DNA from: an uncultured Verrucomicrobiales bacterium | Lineage (GTDB): Bacteria > Verrucomicrobiota > Verrucomicrobiia > Verrucomicrobiales > Akkermansiaceae | DNA: 10,011 nt | Assembly: GCA_937969125.1 (NCBI GenBank) | Contig: CALBVA010000070.1 | Span: forward strand, 1-10,011 | Reading direction: 5' to 3' | In this document: positions 7,221 to 10,011 of the stretch, in pieces | Layout of the letters: the number at the start of each line of letters is the position of its first letter | Numbering within the stretch: position 1 is the stretch's first letter | Notes under the pieces: generated by a model | What the model was told of the DNA's origin: nothing | Seen by the model: only the letters and a program-made list of their open reading frames with translations | Database searches by the model: none | Program-made: the position numbers and the translations under genes

Positions 7221-9606
7221 ACGATCACCGCTTCTGTTTTTGCGAATTCTCCGGCTGATGACCGGAGGATTTTTTCTGCTGCCGTGGTGCCTGTGCCTGA
7301 TGGCGGCACCGCCGGAGATCACGATTCAGCCGGTAGATTTGGCGATTGAGGAAGGATCCACCGCACGCTTCCGGGTTTTCACTCCGGACCCGACTGCGAG
7401 CTATCAATGGTATCGGAATGGCATGGCGATCCCGGGAGCTACGGAGTCGGTCTATCATTCCTACAATGCCTCCCTTTCCGAATGCGCGAAGTATCGGGCG
7501 AGATTGAAAACCGGACCGGACACGACGTGGAGCCGGGAGGTGGAGCTGGTGATGTCGCCGCAGGATCGACGAGCGGGGATGATCGATACGAGCTTTAGCG
7601 TGAAGAAGATCAACGGTGGTGGAGTAGGTTCCTTGGCGAGAGATTCGATGGGCCGGATCTATCTGGGCGGATTGCTGGATGTCGTGGATGGTAAGACCTC
7701 GATGGGGCTGGCGCGGGTGGATCACAGCGGGCAGGTGGATATGGGATTTACGGCGGCGTTCGATGGCGAGGTGAAGAGCGTGCTAGTCTTTGGCGATGGA
7801 GTTTTGGTGGGTGGGAATTTTGGGAGCTGTAATGGGGTCGCTTGCGGAAATTTTGTGAAGCTGGATGAAGCGGGTGGGATTGAGGAAAGCTTCGGAGAGG
7901 GATTCAACGATGAGGTAAATGTGATGACGAGGGATCGGGACGGGCGGGTATATGTCGGAGGGAGATTTACAAGGTTTCAGGGATCGATGGTAAAGCAAGT
8001 GGTGCGGCTCGATGCGGAGCTACGGCTGGATGCGGGTTTTGTGGCGGAAGGGATCGATGCCGCGGTGCAGGATGTTCTGCTTTTTTCGAATGACTCCACC
8101 CTTCCGCTGGAAGACGAGCGGGTCTTGGTTTCAGGTGGATTTTCGGGAAGGATTAAAAAACTTCAGGCAGACGGTTCGGCAGACGGAAGCTTCACGAACG
8201 GCCTGGTGACGAACGGAATCGTGACTGATCTGGCTCTGGACGATGAGCAGCGAATCCTCGCGGTGAATTCGCTCTTTCCCCCTCTCGTGCGATTGGAGAA
8301 CGACGGAAGAGTTGATCCGAGCTTCATGCCGAATCCAAACGATTTTGTATTCGATGTGGCAGTGGCTGGAAGTGGCATTTATCTAGCGGGTGATTTCACC
8401 TCGATCAGCGGAAAATCGGTGCGAGGAATTGCTAGGTTAACCGAAAGCGGAGCGGTCGATGGGAGCTTCATGCCGCCAGCACTGGACGGACCGGTGAATA
8501 CGATGATAATCCGGGATGGGACGATTTTGATTGGTGGGGATTTTCAGTTTCCCCACAGTGATACAATGAGGCTAAGACTGTATCCTCTGGAGGCCGGGGA
8601 TGGCGCGCCAATGATCCAATGCCACCCACAGGCGCGGGAAATTCTGCCGGGAGGCGAGGTCACCTTACGGGTGGTCGCAGATGGCGCGACGAAGTGGCAG
8701 TGGCTGCGGGAGGGATCGATGGTGCCTGGAGCGACGGAGAAGGACCTCATTGTAAAAGAAGCCGGAGACTACCAAGTGGTGGTTTCAAATGCGCAGGGCT
8801 CAAATGTCAGTGAAATCGCAAAGGTGGAAGTAGTGGCATTGAGCACGGGGCTGCCGGTTTCGCGTCGGTATGAGGCGGCACCGCAGATGCTGGAGTTGGA
8901 CAATGAAACCACGATTTCGATTTCCGTGAACGATGAGTTCGAGGTCTCACGGGTCCGGGTGCATTTGGTTTTTCGGCATGAGAAGATCAATGACTTCACT
9001 GCTGATCTGGAGTCGCCGAATGGGACGGTGACGCGGCTTTTCCGGAGACCAGGGCGGAGGGGGATCGATCTGATCGCGACCCTCGACGATGAGGGAATCG
9101 GTGAGCTGGAGGATGCTGCGGCACCTTGGCATGGAACGTGGAAGCCGGATGCACCGCTCGCTCCGCACAACGGGCAGGTGGCGAGCGGGGTCTGGAAGCT
9201 GCACATCACGAAACGAAACCGACCAAATGACCCGCTGGGAGCGGGGTTCCTGGAGAAATGCGAGCTGGAACTTGTGGAGCATCGACTGCCTGATTTTGAG
9301 GATTGGCAGGAAGAACATGAGGGCGGGCTACTGGATTTCGCTCTCCTACAACCGCTGGATCCGGAGGCGGGTGAAATTGAGGAGGTGACCTGGCGAGAGG
9401 ACGGACTCCACTTCTGCCACTACCGCTGGGCGAATGTCCCCAGCCTTGAGTATCGATACGAGACGCTGGAAGGCACGCTATGGAAACCGACGGAACCGGA
9501 GGTGGTGGAGATCGAAGACTATGGAAATGGGCGGCAGTATCTCCATCTCCGCCTCCCCTCACCTACGGATGCGAGGCTCATTCGCCTGAGGGTGAGACAG
9601 GAGTGA
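7171..9606 (+). CDS. exported Ig-like / delta-60 beta-propeller / P-domain surface protein
   Basis: This exported multidomain protein has no visible catalytic site and is probably adhesive or ligand-binding. Numbering is from ATG 7171. A hydrophobic signal segment (TGGFFLLPWCLCLMA) lies at 31-45. Ig-like domain 1 spans ~47-127 (WYRNGMAIPGATES). Delta-60 repeats span ~139-470 (IYLGG, VLVGGNF, VYVGGRF, IYLAGDF, ILIGGDF cores, each followed by a D-x-SF boundary). Ig-like domain 2 spans ~480-554 (WLREGSMVPGATEK ... AGDYQVVVSN). A proprotein-convertase-type P domain spans ~565-703 (DLESPNGTVTRLF ... WHGTWKPDAPL ... NGQVASGVWKL) without any attached protease. Residues ~706-811 form a tail with beta-strand character. 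The start is uncertain. ATG 7171 overlaps the anti-sigma gene by 50 nt and gives an overly long n-region. TTG 7210 (11-nt overlap), TTG 7240 or ATG 7258 would give more normal signal peptides. None has a clear ribosome-binding site. Confidence 0.88.
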   Translation: MAVRTHLPATRYSLDPRRSPLLFLRILRLMTGGFFLLPWCLCLMAAPPEITIQPVDLAIEEGSTARFRVFTPDPTASYQWYRNGMAIPGATESVYHSYNASLSECAKYRARLKTGPDTTWSREVELVMSPQDRRAGMIDTSFSVKKINGGGVGSLARDSMGRIYLGGLLDVVDGKTSMGLARVDHSGQVDMGFTAAFDGEVKSVLVFGDGVLVGGNFGSCNGVACGNFVKLDEAGGIEESFGEGFNDEVNVMTRDRDGRVYVGGRFTRFQGSMVKQVVRLDAELRLDAGFVAEGIDAAVQDVLLFSNDSTLPLEDERVLVSGGFSGRIKKLQADGSADGSFTNGLVTNGIVTDLALDDEQRILAVNSLFPPLVRLENDGRVDPSFMPNPNDFVFDVAVAGSGIYLAGDFTSISGKSVRGIARLTESGAVDGSFMPPALDGPVNTMIIRDGTILIGGDFQFPHSDTMRLRLYPLEAGDGAPMIQCHPQAREILPGGEVTLRVVADGATKWQWLREGSMVPGATEKDLIVKEAGDYQVVVSNAQGSNVSEIAKVEVVALSTGLPVSRRYEAAPQMLELDNETTISISVNDEFEVSRVRVHLVFRHEKINDFTADLESPNGTVTRLFRRPGRRGIDLIATLDDEGIGELEDAAAPWHGTWKPDAPLAPHNGQVASGVWKLHITKRNRPNDPLGAGFLEKCELELVEHRLPDFEDWQEEHEGGLLDFALLQPLDPEAGEIEEVTWREDGLHFCHYRWANVPSLEYRYETLEGTLWKPTEPEVVEIEDYGNGRQYLHLRLPSPTDARLIRLRVRQE
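7585..8580 (+). repeat. seven delta-60-type propeller repeats (protein-level)
   Basis: Seven units of about 44-55 residues, each with a hydrophobic strand, an 'I-x-L/V-G-G-x-F' core, an 'R/K-L-x-x-x-G-x-x-D-x-x-F' boundary and then the next unit. Units 4 and 5 are the most degraded: unit 4 has an acidic insertion (STLPLEDER) and unit 5 lacks the GG core. The last unit ends without the usual SF boundary and runs into the second Ig-like domain. The count fits one seven-bladed propeller. Confidence 0.7.
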
Positions 9607-9620
9607 AACTCTGAGCAGGA

Positions 9621-9655
9621 AGGAAAGCACAACTTTCCTCTCCACAAAGGAGAGG
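9621..9655 (+). promoter_or_regulatory. two mutually exclusive hairpins after the operon, terminator or leader switch
   Basis: Hairpin A pairs AGGAAAG (9621-9627) with CTTTCCT (9633-9639). Hairpin B pairs CCTCTCC (9637-9643) with GGAGAGG (9649-9655). Both have 7-bp perfect stems and 5-nt A/C loops, and they share bases 9637-9639, so both cannot form completely. There is no T-tract, so simple intrinsic termination of the operon is not well supported. The right arm of hairpin B contains a good Shine-Dalgarno for the ATG at 9660. The element could be an operon terminator, an mRNA-end stabiliser, or an RNA switch ahead of the sugar-transporter gene. Confidence 0.4.
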
Positions 9656-9659
9656 CTGT

Positions 9660-9878
9660 ATGACATTTCTAACCGAACGGATCGGCAGCCAGTCCGTTCA
9701 CACTCAATTACACCGTTTAAATCGTGAGCTCAGAAACCAACAAACCAAAGGTTATCCCGACAAATATCCTCTTCCCTTTCATCTTAATCACCTCCTGTTT
9801 CACGTGGTGGGGGCTCGCGAACAACATGACCGATCCGTTAGTCAAAGCGTTCAAGGGCATCTTTATTGGGATGAGTAA
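9660..9878 (+). other. 72-codon upstream ORF with strong ribosome site, overlapping the transporter start out of frame
   Basis: AAGGAG at 9647-9652 lies 7 nt before ATG 9660, the best ribosome site in this region. The frame begins MTFLTERIGSQ and runs to 9878, overlapping the transporter by 155 nt in another frame. Its second half is a shadow of the transporter coding sequence and looks like no known protein. Options are a translated upstream ORF, chance, or a frame error near 9720 such that this ATG is the real transporter start. I do not treat it as an established gene. Confidence 0.2.
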
Positions 9879-10011
9879 TTTTGAGTCCGCGTTGATTCAA
9901 TTTGCGTTTTACGGAGCTTACTTCTGTCTCGCCATTCCGGGAGTGATCATCATTCGTAAGTTTTCCTACAAATTCGGCATCCTTGCTGGATTGGCTATGT
10001 ATATCGTGGGT
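9724..10011 (+). CDS. FucP-like L-fucose/sugar:proton symporter (MFS), 3' end outside window
   Basis: The first 96 residues match the N-terminal end of the FucP branch of the major facilitator superfamily, inner-membrane symporters that import L-fucose or related hexoses with protons. TM1 is IPTNILFPFILITSCFTWWG followed by LANNMTDPLV. The NN...D arrangement corresponds to the FucP segment carrying its proton-coupling Asp (Asp 37 here). TM2 is FESALIQFAFYGAYFCLAIP, followed by the cytoplasmic loop RKFSYKFGIL and the start of TM3, closely following FucP. The frame has a stop at 9718-9720, and GTG 9724 is the first start after it, but no Shine-Dalgarno precedes it. The actual sugar cannot be fixed from this fragment, and fucP is not assigned as a symbol. 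It is downstream of, but 117 nt away from, the surface-protein operon and probably a separate unit. Confidence 0.85.
   Translation, partial: MSSETNKPKVIPTNILFPFILITSCFTWWGLANNMTDPLVKAFKGIFIGMSNFESALIQFAFYGAYFCLAIPGVIIIRKFSYKFGILAGLAMYIVG

Overview
The window looks like a chromosomal segment of a Verrucomicrobiota-type bacterium (order Verrucomicrobiales or a close relative). This is an inference from protein style: very large secreted proteins built from FG-GAP, lamin-tail, delta-60, Ig-like and P-domain modules, a C-terminal 'Leu-Gln-x-Ser ... Trp ... Phe-x-Arg-Leu' tail module, and an ECF sigma factor paired with an RskA-type anti-sigma factor. No rRNA or other marker gene is present, so the phylum call is moderate and the genus is unknown.

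Layout, all confident genes on the + strand. (1) Positions 1-1261 hold the 3' part of a lipoprotein-like alpha/beta hydrolase whose start lies left of the window. (2) Positions 1215-1475 are a short intergenic region. It carries what looks like the C-terminal end of a broken or very small gene on the minus strand, an 8-bp hairpin, a perfect 14-bp palindrome, and an inverted repeat that could pair with the start of the next gene's ribosome-binding region. (3) Positions 1476-9606 are an apparent operon of four overlapping genes: a 1270-aa FG-GAP propeller/lamin-tail exported protein, an ECF sigma factor, a one-span RskA-like anti-sigma factor, and an ~800-aa Ig/delta-60 propeller/P-domain exported protein. 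Consecutive genes overlap by 4 nt, 11 nt and up to 50 nt, so translational coupling is likely. (4) Positions 9607-9723 hold two mutually exclusive small hairpins. (5) From 9724 to the right edge is the N-terminal part of a FucP-like sugar:proton symporter.

How it may work together: the sigma factor and its membrane-spanning anti-sigma factor form a standard trans-envelope switch. They sit between, and are co-translated with, two large exported beta-propeller proteins. The simplest model is that the operon makes surface or periplasmic adhesive/sensing proteins together with the switch that controls them, perhaps with the propeller proteins communicating with the extracytoplasmic domain of the anti-sigma factor. 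That model is inferred from gene order and domain content only. No CRISPR array, tRNA, rRNA, insertion sequence or phage gene was seen.
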